Part shown: one piece after another, positions 1-8,741 of the stretch
Layout of the letters: every line of letters starts with the position of its first letter
Numbering within the stretch: the first letter of the stretch is position 1
Source of the DNA: Ga0077555 sp963761475
GTDB lineage: Bacteria > Pseudomonadota > Alphaproteobacteria > Rhizobiales > Hyphomicrobiaceae
Assembly (NCBI GenBank): GCA_963761475.1
Contig: CAVXGT010000015.1
Coordinates: 434,001 to 498,000 of the forward strand
DNA: 64,000 nucleotides
Direction of reading: 5' to 3'
Position numbers and translations under genes: made by a program
The notes under the pieces: model-generated
What the model was told of the DNA's origin: nothing
Seen by the model: only the letters and a program-made list of their open reading frames with translations
The model's database searches: none

Positions 1-3000
1 GCAAGTCTGACATCGTCTTCAACCCGGGCCTCAACGAGGATCTCGCGGCAACGGCGCTTTGGGGATCGCAGCAGGCCGAATTGAGGGGCGACGGCAAGCA
101 CGACGGTGTTTTCGGCGTTTGGTACGGGAAGGGGCCGGGCGTCGACCGGACCGGCGACGTGTTTCGCCATGCCAACCATGCGGGCACATCGAAGCATGGC
201 GGCGTCATTGCGCTGCTCGGCGACGACCACACCTGCGAGAGTTCGACCTCGGCACATCAATCCGAATTCGCCATGGTCGACTACATGATCCCGGTACTCA
301 ATCCTGCCGGCGTGCAGGAGCTGCTGGATTTCGGCCTGCTCGGATTTGCGCTCTCGCGCTATGCGGGCGTGTGGGTCGGCATCAAGTGTGTGAAAGACAA
401 CATCGAAGTCGACGGCGACCGTGGACGGACGCATCGATCGCGTGCAGGTGAAGGTTCCTGTGGATTTCACGCCGCCGGAGGGTGGCTTGAACATCCGTGT
501 CGGCGACCAGGCCCTCGACAAGGAAGCCCGCCTCCACGACTACAAGCGGCCGGCCGTTCTCGCCTTTGCGCGCGCCAACAAGCTGGACCGGATGGTCATG
601 AGTGGTGGTGCGGCGCCGAAGGTCGGCATCATCACCACGGGCAAGAGCTATCTCGATGTCCGCGCTGCTCTCGACGATCTCGGCATCGACGAGGTCAAGG
701 CGAACGAGATCGGGCTCCGGCTCTACAAGGTCGGCATGGTCTGGCCTCTGGAGCCGGAAGGCCTGCAAGACGTTCGCCAAGGGGCTCGATCTCATCATCG
801 TCGTGGAGGAGAAGCGCTCCTTGATCGAGACGCAGGTCAAGGAGCAGCTCTATAACGCGGATATGCGGCCCGTCGTGATCGGCAAGCGCGACGAGACGGA
901 CGACAAATCGCACTATCTGTTCGAGGCCAAAGGCGCGCTCGAGCCGAGCGACATCGCCGTGCAAGGTCGGCGAGCGGCTCATTCGATTTGGCACGGGCGG
1001 CGAGGCGCTCAAGGAGCGCGTCTCGTTCCTCAAGCAAATGAAGGGCAACAAGCCCGCGTCGGCGGAAGCCGCCGTGCGAGTTCCCTATTTCTGCCCTGGC
1101 TGCCCGCACAATTCCTCCACCGTCGTGCCGCCGGGCTCACGCGCCTACGCCGGCATCGGGTGCCACTACATGGCGCAGTGGATGGACCGCGACACCGAAG
1201 GCTGGACGCAGATGGGTGGCGAAGGCGCCAACTGGGTTGGCGAGGCGCCATTCTCCAAGCGCGGGCATATCTTCCAGAATCTCGGCGACGGTACTTACTT
1301 GCACTCGGGCAGCCTCGCAATCCGCGCAGCGATCGCCTCCGGCGTGAGCATGACCTACAAGCTGCTCTACAATGATGCCGTCGCCATGACCGGTGGCCAA
1401 TCGCTGGATGGCGGGGCGACGGTCGGTCAGATGGCCTCGCAGATCCTTGGCGAAGGCGTCAAGAAACTGGTCGTGGTGACTGACGAGCCGGACAAGTATC
1501 CGCAGGGCTTCCTGCCGGCCGGCACGGAGGTCTACCACCGGCGAGAGCTGCAGGCGGTGCAGCGGGACCTCGCCGCCATTCCAGGCGTTACGGCACTCAT
1601 CTACGACCAGACGTGCGCGGCCGAGAAGCGGCGCAGGCGCAAGCGCGGCACGTTCCCTGATCCGGTCAAGCGGGCGTTCATCAACGAAGCGGTCTGCGAG
1701 GGCTGCGGCGATTGCGGCAAGAAGTCGAACTGCGTGGCGATCCTGCCGCTCGAGACCGACTTTGGCACCAAGCGCGAGATCGACCAATCGACCTGCAACA
1801 AGGACTTCTCCTGCATCAACGGCTTCTGCCCGAGCTTCGTCACGGTGCATGGCGCGGTGCCGCGCAAGAAGGCCGGACTTGCCACGCAGGGCAACATCGC
1901 CTCCATGCTCGGCAGCTTGCCTGAGCCGAAACAGCCTGACCTCAACGGGCCCTACACGATGGTCGTCACCGGTGTCGGCGGCACGGGTGTGGTCACCATT
2001 TCAGCCGTGCTCGGGCAGGCGGCCTATCTCGACGGCAAGGGCTTTGGCGCCATCGACATGACGGGACTGGCGCAAAAGGGCGGCGCTGTTGCCTGTCACA
2101 TGAAGGTGGCGCGTACATCTGAGGAGATCAATGCGATCCGCGCCGGTGTTGCGGCCTGCGACCTGGTGATCGGGTGCGACCTCGTGGTGACGGCGTCGAA
2201 CAAGGTGCTGGAGACGATCAAAGCCGACCACACGACAGTCGTGCTGTCGGATCACGAGATGCCGGTTGCGGATTTCGCGCGCAATCCGAACCTGAAGCTG
2301 CCCGGCAACGAGCTCAAACATGCGATCGAGGAGCGGGTGCGCAAGGGCCCACTGCATGCCCTCGATGCCCACGACTATGCCGTTCAGCTGTTCGCGGATT
2401 CGATTGCCTCCAACATGTTCATGCTGGGCTATGCCTATCAGCTCGGCGCCGTGCCGATCAGCGCAGGCTCGATCGAGAAGGCTATCGAACTCAACGGCGC
2501 GGCCATCGAGATGAACCGCAATGCTTTCCGGTTCGGGCGGTTAGCAGCACATGACCGGGCGGCGCTCGACCGGCTGGTGACACCCCAGCAGCACAAGGCA
2601 CCGGCTACACTCGAGGACATCATCGCACTTCGCGCAGGTCATCTCGAAGGCTATCAGGATGACGCGCTCGCAAGGCGCTATCGAACACGGGTCGAGCGTA
2701 TCGCGGCTCTCGAAAAAGAACGCTCAGCCGGCAAGGCCGGGCTCGCGGAAGCGGTCGCCAAGGGCTATGCCAAAGTGCTCGCCTATAAAGACGAGTACGA
2801 GGTCGCGCGCCTCTACACCGATGGTCGCTTCGAGTCTTCGCTCAAGGAGAACTTCGAGGGTGACCTCAGGCTCGAGTTCCACCTGGCCCCGCCGCTGCTC
2901 TCGTGGTTCAACCGCGACAAGGTGACGGGCGAGCCCCGCAAGATGGGTTTCGGCGCCTGGATGCTGCCGGCGTTCCGTTTTCTCGCAAAGGGCAAATCGC

Positions 3001-3278
3001 TGCGGGGTGGCTGGCTCGACGTGTTCGGCTACACGTCCGAGAGGCGGCGCGAGCGGCAAGCCATCAAGGACTACGAGGCCGTGCTCGACGAGATCGAACG
3101 CTCGCTGTCGTCAAACTCGCACCGGGCGGCGGTGGCACTTGCGAACCTGCCGGACGAGGTCAAGGGCTTCGGGCACGTCAAGCTTGCCAGTCTCGAGGTG
3201 GCCATGAAGAAGCGCGAGACTCTGCTCGGCATGCTGCGCAATCCGAAGACCGGCTCGACGTTGAAGGCAGCGGAATAA
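1..3278 (+). pseudogene. Indolepyruvate ferredoxin oxidoreductase, alpha/beta fusion (5'-truncated by window, frame broken three times)
   Basis: This is the 3' part of a fused IorA/IorB-type enzyme, which oxidatively decarboxylates aryl-pyruvates to acyl-CoA with thiamine diphosphate and Fe-S clusters, passing electrons to ferredoxin. Reading begins at base 1 in the frame of base 3. It moves to a second frame near 415, a third near 770 and back to the first near 960; from 1038 to the stop it is clean. The ferredoxin-like region at about 1690-1850 carries VCEGCGDC followed by three further cysteines (STCNKDFSCINGFCPS). A glycine-rich VVTGVGGTGVV motif near 1960 opens the gamma-type domain. Conserved sequence runs straight through each break and there are no in-frame stops in the correct frames. 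The breaks are therefore either recent single-base indels or sequencing errors. The family is normally about 1150 residues; the first part lies outside the window. Confidence 0.9.
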
Positions 3279-3325
3279 TCGAGGCGCTCCAAGATCGTCG
3301 ACATGAGGCCTGACAAGACGCAGAA

Positions 3326-3357
3326 AAGCCGCGGAGGACCCTGGTCCTGCGCGGCTT
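3326..3357. terminator. Bidirectional rho-independent terminator candidate
   Basis: A long stem (AAGCCGCG, then AGGACC, two-base loop, GGTCCT, then CGCGGCTT) lies 48 bases after the oxidoreductase stop. It is followed by T-rich sequence on the minus strand (TTTTCTG) and a shorter T run on the plus strand. It can serve both the upstream plus-strand gene and the small minus-strand gene that ends at 3400. Confidence 0.7.
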
Positions 3358-3399
3358 TCTAATTCTCGCCGGCAAGCGGCCCAGATGGTCGAGTTTAGC

Positions 3400-3579
3400 T
3401 CAGTTGAGGCTAATGACGCCGACGCCACGGCGCTCGCTTGGCGGAACAGTGCGGTCACGGATGGTCACGGCATAGTCGAACTGGTCGAACAATTCCGCCT
3501 TTTCGCGGTTCCGGCTCCACTCGCCTTCCTCGGTGAGGAAGCTGTTCTTGCCCTTCTTGGTTCTGACGATGACCCACAT
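3400..3579 (-). CDS. Small conserved-looking hypothetical protein, 59 aa
   Basis: An ATG-started minus-strand frame of 59 residues begins MWVIVRTKKGKNSFL and ends GVGVISLN. I do not recognise a named family. It is hydrophilic, mixed-charge and mostly alpha/beta-like, with no signal peptide or membrane segment. Support for its being real is indirect. The frame fills the gap with GC-rich codon use like that of neighbouring genes. It ends just before a strong hairpin at 3326-3357. Upstream lies a plausible promoter (TTGTGC, 17 bases, TAAATT on the minus strand) directly next to a 12-bp palindrome at 3654-3665 that also occurs upstream of hspQ. The Shine-Dalgarno sequence is weak. Confidence 0.5.
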   Translation of the reverse strand: MWVIVRTKKGKNSFLTEEGEWSRNREKAELFDQFDYAVTIRDRTVPPSERRGVGVISLN

Positions 3580-3653
3580 GGCGTTTCCGGTTCCCTAGGC
3601 TGAGTTGAGTTCTTGTTATGCGGCAAATTTACACTGTGGCTCACCGGCGCACA

Positions 3654-3665
3654 ATGTCCGGACAT
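3654..3665. promoter_or_regulatory. 12-bp palindrome ATGTCCGGACAT, copy 1
   Basis: A perfect inverted repeat lies 75 bases upstream of the small gene starting at 3579 (minus). A degenerate half-site (AATGTCGGG) follows about 17 bases further out. The identical 12-mer recurs at 50785-50796, 92 bases upstream of hspQ. Together they look like a shared regulator site; the regulator is unknown. From 3666 to 4026 I see no convincing gene. Confidence 0.45.
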
Positions 3666-4026
3666 AGCAAAATGTCGGGCACCAGCCATGTTAAATTGCA
3701 TGGGTGTTATGCTTGACGGGAATCGATAGGGCAGCCTTGCTCACCAGCAGCCGGCGTATCCCTCGTCGCCGACGCCCCCACGTCTGGGTGTTGAGGGGGC
3801 TATCGCAGGTTGCACCGTGCCAATGGGACATCACGACGGACCTGCTTGGCGCCATGTGCCGGCTGTAGGGCTATGCCTTCGGGCAGGGGTGGCCATCCAC
3901 CGAAAACATGGCATCCTGCATGTCGAGGATGCATTGCGGCGCGGGGCCACCGTCGGGCAGGCTTGGTGGCCGATCGGGTAGTTTGGTCACGCCCGGCTGG
4001 CATCGACAGGTCGTGGAGCAGCAGCC

Positions 4027-5052
4027 ATGCGGTTTGGTCTATTCGGTGGCGCCCGGTCGTCCGGCAGCGGGCCTGAAGGCGACAGCATCGGCTATCGGCG
4101 CTACATCGATTATGTGTTGCGCGCCGAGGACCTCGGCTTCCACAGCGTGTTCATGGTCGAGCACCATTTCACCGGGGTTGGGCAGGTCTCGTCCTCGCTG
4201 CAACTGCTGAGCTATCTGGCAGCGCGAACCAGCCGGATTCGGCTGGGGACGGCCGTGGTGGTGCTGCCGTGGCACAATCCGGCGCTGCTGGCCGAGCAGG
4301 CGGCGACGCTGGATCTGTTGTCCGGTGGCCGCCTCGATCTCGGCGTCGGCAAGGGATACCGGGATGGGGAATTCAAGGGGTTCCGCATACCCATCGAGGA
4401 GGCGACGGATCGCTTCGAGGAAACCATGACGTTTCTGCGGCAGGCCTGGAGCGAGCCTGGCCGCTTCTCATTCAATGGCCGCTACTGGCGCTTTGAGGAC
4501 GTGATCATCGAGCCAAGGCCGGTGCAGCGGCCGCATCCGCCATTCTGGATGGGGGCCGGCAGCCCGCGATCGATCGAAAAGGCGGCCGGTGAAGGCTACA
4601 ACCTGCTGCTCGACCAGGTGGCGCCAATCGACGTGATCGCGGGACGGGTGGCGCACTACCGCCAGGCACGAGCGGAGGCCGGACGGCCGCTGGGACAATA
4701 TGAGGTCGCAGTTGCACGCGGCCTGCAGATGGTGCGAACGGAAGGGGAGCGCCAGGAGGCGCTTGAGGTTCGGGCGCGGGTGCTGCGCAACATTGGCGAT
4801 CTCGCTCGGGGACCGGGTGCCGAGCGCTATCACAAACTCTCTGCTGAGGGGGCTGCGGCTCTGGCGGGCGAGGAGGCTGCGTTGCTCGGCAAGCCCGATG
4901 AAATCACGCGACGCCTCAAGAAGCTCGAAGCGGGTGGTGTCGACTATGTGTTGCTGGTCGACCCGACGGGATCGACGGCGACCCTGGAAACGTTTGCCCG
5001 GGAGATCATGCCAGCGTTCGCATCGCCGGCGACGGCGGCATCGCCTGCCTGA
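4027..5052 (+). CDS. LLM class flavin-dependent oxidoreductase (luciferase-like monooxygenase)
   Basis: The 341-residue protein has the bacterial luciferase-like TIM-barrel pattern. Its N-terminus is MRFGLFGGARSS, followed by VFMVEHHFTGVGQVSSSLQL and the strand TSRIRLGTAVVVLPWHNP. Next comes LDLLSGGRLDLGVGKGY, typical of the FMN/F420-binding superfamily. Members oxidise or desulfonate small organics using reduced flavin supplied by a partner reductase; no reductase gene is adjacent and the substrate cannot be inferred. The ATG at 4027 is the first good start and gives the usual family length of about 340 residues. The gene stands alone between a long non-coding stretch and hemH, 133 bases downstream. 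Confidence 0.85.
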   Translation: MRFGLFGGARSSGSGPEGDSIGYRRYIDYVLRAEDLGFHSVFMVEHHFTGVGQVSSSLQLLSYLAARTSRIRLGTAVVVLPWHNPALLAEQAATLDLLSGGRLDLGVGKGYRDGEFKGFRIPIEEATDRFEETMTFLRQAWSEPGRFSFNGRYWRFEDVIIEPRPVQRPHPPFWMGAGSPRSIEKAAGEGYNLLLDQVAPIDVIAGRVAHYRQARAEAGRPLGQYEVAVARGLQMVRTEGERQEALEVRARVLRNIGDLARGPGAERYHKLSAEGAAALAGEEAALLGKPDEITRRLKKLEAGGVDYVLLVDPTGSTATLETFAREIMPAFASPATAASPA

Positions 5053-5185
5053 TGCTCTTGAGCGCCTGGGGTCGAGCCGCGGCGCGCCAATACCCCAGTC
5101 GGCGGCTGATACGACCCAGTGCTCGCAAGAGCCTTTGCGTTTGTAACCATTCCAATCGGCGCAAAGTCGACCTATATCGACTGGC

Positions 5186-6235
5186 ATGCAACGCACCCTC
5201 AACGACCCAAATCCACCGAGCTGGCCGGCTGGCCACCCCAACATCGCCCACGGGCGTGTCGGTGTGCTCCTTCTCAATCTCGGGACGCCCGATGCCACCG
5301 ACTACTGGTCGATGCGGCGCTATCTGAAAGAGTTTCTCTCCGACCGGCGGGTCATCGAAGAGCCGCGCTGGAAGTGGTGGCCGATCCTGAACCTGATCAT
5401 CCTCACCGTCCGTCCCGGACCGAAGGGGCGGGATTATGCCGCCATCTGGAACACGGAACGGAACGAAGGGCCGCTCAAGACCATCACCAGGTCGCAGGCC
5501 GAGAAGCTCGGCGCGGCGCTTGCCGATTGCGCGAACGTGGTGGTCGACTGGGGCATGCGCTACGCCAATCCTTCGACGGCCTCGCGGATCGACGCGCTCA
5601 AGGCGGCCGGCTGCGACCGCATCCTGCTGGTGCCCCTCTATCCGCAGTATGCCGCCGCCACGACCGCCACGGCTGCGGACGAGGCCTTTCGCCACCTGAC
5701 AACCATGCGCTGGCAGCCGGCCGTGCGCGTGGCGCCTGCCTGGCACGATGATCCGGTCTACATCGATGCCATCGCGCAATCGGTCACGGCCGGCCTTGCC
5801 AAGCTCGACTTCGAGCCGGAGCGGATCATCGCCACATTTCACGGCATGCCGCAGAAATATCTAGAGCAGGGCGATCCCTACCATTGCCAGTGCCTGAAGA
5901 CCTCGCGGCTGGTCCGCGAACGCCTAGGCCTGCCGGTCGAGCGGTGGCTCACGACATTTCAATCCCGGTTCGGGAGCGATCCCTGGCTGCAGCCCTACAC
6001 CGACGAAACGGTCAAGGCCCTAGCGAAGTCCGGCATCAAGCGGCTGGCGCTCGTTGCACCAGGCTTCTCGGCCGACTGCCTGGAGACGCTGGAGGAGCTG
6101 GACGTTGAGAACCGCGAGATCTTCACCGCAAACGGTGGGGCGGAATTTGCCTATCTCCCCGCGCTCAACGATAGCGCGGATGGCATGCGCGTCATCGAGG
6201 CAGTGGTGCGACGGGAGCTGTCCGGCTGGGTGTGA
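5186..6235 (+). CDS. hemH: Ferrochelatase
   Basis: Ferrochelatase inserts Fe2+ into protoporphyrin IX, the last step of protoheme synthesis, at the cytoplasmic face of the membrane. The 349-residue protein shows the family landmarks: VGVLLLNLGTPDA at residues 25-37, a SDRRVIE segment, LLVPLYPQYAAATT near 147-160, the metal/porphyrin site FHGMPQKY with His219, and PGFSADCLETLEE with the conserved glutamate. The length is normal and there are no gaps. The start MQRTLNDPNPPSWPAGHP has a short N-terminal extension ahead of the core, as in other alphaproteobacteria. A diheme cytochrome c gene lies close by at 6912, but there is no obvious operon. Confidence 0.97.
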   Translation: MQRTLNDPNPPSWPAGHPNIAHGRVGVLLLNLGTPDATDYWSMRRYLKEFLSDRRVIEEPRWKWWPILNLIILTVRPGPKGRDYAAIWNTERNEGPLKTITRSQAEKLGAALADCANVVVDWGMRYANPSTASRIDALKAAGCDRILLVPLYPQYAAATTATAADEAFRHLTTMRWQPAVRVAPAWHDDPVYIDAIAQSVTAGLAKLDFEPERIIATFHGMPQKYLEQGDPYHCQCLKTSRLVRERLGLPVERWLTTFQSRFGSDPWLQPYTDETVKALAKSGIKRLALVAPGFSADCLETLEELDVENREIFTANGGAEFAYLPALNDSADGMRVIEAVVRRELSGWV

Positions 6236-6406
6236 GCGCTGATGCGGAGTGAAATGCGCTGGCGCGGGCAGGAGGCGTCCCGATCTGCAGAGGTGATGGC
6301 GCCCGGGGCATTCTGTCTGCCCGGGATCAACGCAATGACGCTTCCACCCCGGCCATTCAGGCTCTACGCTTCCATTTGCCGAGTTGTGGCGTAATGGAGG
6401 GAGCCG

Positions 6407-6790
6407 ATGTCATCAATCAAGCGCATCCTGCTGCCGGATCTGCGTGAGCCTGTCAGTCACTACTGCCATGTGACCCGCGCTGGACCGCACGTGTGGGTTT
6501 CGGGGATTACGGGGGCCAATGCCGACGGATCGATCCCTGAGGGCGTGGTGGAGCAGTTCGAGGTTGCCATGACGGCGCTCGACAAATGCCTGAAGGCGGC
6601 CGGTGCCGGCCCCGAACATGTCGTCAAGGTGCAGGTCTTCATGACCGACATCAAGGAACGGCCTCTGATCAATCCGCGGCGCATCGCCTACTTCGGCGAG
6701 CACAAGCCCGCATCAACGCTGGTCGAAGTCTCGGGACTGGTCGATCCGCGCATGAAAGTTGAGATCGAGTGTCAGGCCTACGTCGATTGA
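6407..6790 (+). CDS. Rid family protein (YjgF/YER057c/UK114)
   Basis: A 127-residue Rid-fold protein. True RidA hydrolyses reactive enamine/imine intermediates from PLP enzymes, using an arginine in a PAR motif near the C-terminus. Here the corresponding stretch reads HKPASTLVEVSGL, so that arginine is serine and imine deaminase activity is doubtful. Other Rid subgroups lack this arginine too. The N-terminus MSSIKRILLPDLREPVSHY and the core HVWVSGITGANADG match the trimer-forming fold. A GGAGG-like ribosome site (ATGGAGGGAGCCG) precedes the ATG. A second Rid gene with the same missing arginine is at 34506. Confidence 0.88.
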   Translation: MSSIKRILLPDLREPVSHYCHVTRAGPHVWVSGITGANADGSIPEGVVEQFEVAMTALDKCLKAAGAGPEHVVKVQVFMTDIKERPLINPRRIAYFGEHKPASTLVEVSGLVDPRMKVEIECQAYVD

Positions 6791-6911
6791 GTGGGTGGGT
6801 GGCGCCTCCGGCTGCAACATCGGTGGACGCCGCCCTCCCCTAGCCTCGCGCCTTGCTGCAATGACGTTGCCGGCTCCTAGCGCACAACCCTTTCAGAGAG
6901 AAACTGCAAAC

Positions 6912-7700
6912 ATGACATTTCTGGTTCGCGCGATAGTCGTCAGCGCTTGCTTGATTTGGGCAAACGCCACGGTTGCCGAGGAAAAGGCCAAGCACTCCTC
7001 GCCATTGCAGCAGTTTGTCCATGGGGCGCCCGAGGTTGCGACAACACCTTGGCTGCTGGCGGCAGGTGGGCGCATCTACGACAACTGGTGGGATGCGCTT
7101 GACCGCAAGAAACCCAAGGACACCAATCCGGCCTACCCGGCGTCGGGCAAGCGGTCCGGCAGCACGACGTGGCGTTGCGTGGAGTGTCATGGCTGGGACT
7201 ACAAGGGCAAGGATGGCGTCACCGGCAAGTCCGGTCCACTTGCCGAGCGCTATAGCGGCGTGGTCGGCATTCGGGGCGCGCGCAAGCTCTCCACCCAGGC
7301 GATCATCGACGTTTTGCGGAAAGCCCCGCACAACTATACGCCTGACATGATCACCGACGAGGAAGCGAAACGGGTCGCAGCCTTCATTCGGGTTGGGCAA
7401 CATACGGCGGAAACGCACATCGATGCCAAGACCGGTGCAGTCAAGGGCGATGCAAAGCGCGGCGCCGGCTTCTTCCAGACTTTGTGCGCGGCCTGCCATG
7501 GCCTCGACGGCAAGGCGCTCAACTGGGGAACGCCGCAAGAGCCGGCCTATGTGGGGACGGAAGCGAAAAAGCTGCCCTGGGAGGTGCTGCACAAGATCCG
7601 CAATTCGCATCCCGGCGCCGCGATGATCAACACCCGCGCGCTGCCGCTCAAGGACGCGGTTGACATTCTTGCCTACGCACAGACGCTGCCGCAAAAATAG
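6912..7700 (+). CDS. Periplasmic diheme cytochrome c
   Basis: A 262-residue exported c-type cytochrome. The ATG at 6912 follows an AGAGAGAAA ribosome site and gives a signal peptide, MTFLVRAIVVSACLIWANATVAEE, with cleavage expected after the AxA-like VAE region. Two heme-attachment motifs are visible: CVECH near residue 90 and CAACH near residue 195, which fits two class I cytochrome domains. An upstream in-frame ATG at 6759 overlaps the preceding Rid gene and would bury the signal peptide, so it is rejected. Likely role: electron transfer in the periplasm; the partner is unknown. The adjacent genes (Rid, metallo-hydrolase) give no clear pathway. Confidence 0.88.
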   Translation: MTFLVRAIVVSACLIWANATVAEEKAKHSSPLQQFVHGAPEVATTPWLLAAGGRIYDNWWDALDRKKPKDTNPAYPASGKRSGSTTWRCVECHGWDYKGKDGVTGKSGPLAERYSGVVGIRGARKLSTQAIIDVLRKAPHNYTPDMITDEEAKRVAAFIRVGQHTAETHIDAKTGAVKGDAKRGAGFFQTLCAACHGLDGKALNWGTPQEPAYVGTEAKKLPWEVLHKIRNSHPGAAMINTRALPLKDAVDILAYAQTLPQK

Positions 7701-7773
7701 CGGACGAAAAGCGTCAACTTGTTAAATCGGGCCGAGCACGGCGGTGCAATCGATCAAGTCCATGGAGGCGCCC

Positions 7774-8625
7774 ATGCGCTGGAAAATCGGCGACGTCACC
7801 ATCACCAAGGTCGTGGAGCTCGAGACTACCGGGGGGAGCCGCTTCATCCTGCCGGACGCCTCGCCCGAGGCGGTGCGGTCCATTAGCTGGCTCATTCCTC
7901 ATTTTGCCGATGAAATGGGCAAGCTGAAAATGAGCATTCACGCGCTCATCATCGAAACGCCGACCATGAAGGTGATGGTGGATACGTGCCTCGGCAACGA
8001 CAAGAAGGACCGACGGGTGCCGACGTGGAACGACCGGCAGGGGCGCTTCCTCGCGGACATTGCGGAGGCCGGATATTCGAAGGAAAAAATCGACGTCGTC
8101 ATGTGCACGCACCTCCATGTCGATCATGTCGGCTGGAACACCATGCTGGTCGAAGGCCGGTGGGTGCCGACCTTCCCCAGCGCGCGCTACATCTTCGGGC
8201 GAGCCGAGTTCGAGCATTGGAAAACGCAGCGCGAGGCGGAGCACATGCTGCCGGTGTTTGCCGACAGCATCCAGCCGATCGTCGATGCGGGACTTGCCGA
8301 GCTCGTCGACGCCGATCATCGCCTGAGCGACGAGATCCGCTTCGTGCCGAGCCACGGCCACTCGCCCGGCCATTGCAGCGTGCTGATCGAATCGAAAGGC
8401 GAGGCGGCTTTGATCACGGGCGACTTCGCCCACCACCCCTGCCAGTTCGCCAGGCTCGACTGGTGCTCGACGGCGGACTACGACCGCGAAGCGGCGCTGC
8501 AAACACGGGCTCGCATCCTCGGCGAGCTGGCGGGCACGCGAACCCTGGTGATCGGAACGCATTTCGCCGGGCCAACCGCCGGTCGTGTGGTGCGCGACGG
8601 TGAAGCCTTCCGCCTGGAGGTCTAG
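7774..8625 (+). CDS. MBL-fold metallo-hydrolase
   Basis: A 283-residue metallo-beta-lactamase-fold protein with the zinc signature CTHLHVDHVGWN (HxHxDH), a later VPSHGHSPGH histidine motif, GDFAHHPCQ supplying the bridging aspartate, and a C-terminal GTHFAGPTAG histidine. The start is placed at the ATG at 7774 because a GGAGG lies five bases before it; a longer frame opens at 7744 without such a site. Related proteins include lactonases and other small-ester hydrolases, but the sequence alone does not fix the substrate. There is no signal peptide, so it is probably cytoplasmic. It follows the diheme cytochrome gene by 73 bases on the same strand. Confidence 0.85.
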   Translation: MRWKIGDVTITKVVELETTGGSRFILPDASPEAVRSISWLIPHFADEMGKLKMSIHALIIETPTMKVMVDTCLGNDKKDRRVPTWNDRQGRFLADIAEAGYSKEKIDVVMCTHLHVDHVGWNTMLVEGRWVPTFPSARYIFGRAEFEHWKTQREAEHMLPVFADSIQPIVDAGLAELVDADHRLSDEIRFVPSHGHSPGHCSVLIESKGEAALITGDFAHHPCQFARLDWCSTADYDREAALQTRARILGELAGTRTLVIGTHFAGPTAGRVVRDGEAFRLEV

Positions 8626-8741
8626 CGGAGCCCGCCCTCGGGATCACTCAAATCGTTTGCGCTTTGGTGACCGAGCAGGACAAGCACGTGCAAATCGTTT
8701 AGCCGCTAGGTTCGAATCGACGTCAACGGGCATCGCTCGCT

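Noticed and set aside
3700..4026. Several short overlapping frames before the luciferase-like gene
   Set aside because: Pro/Arg/Cys-rich, mutually overlapping and on both strands; no codon or motif support.
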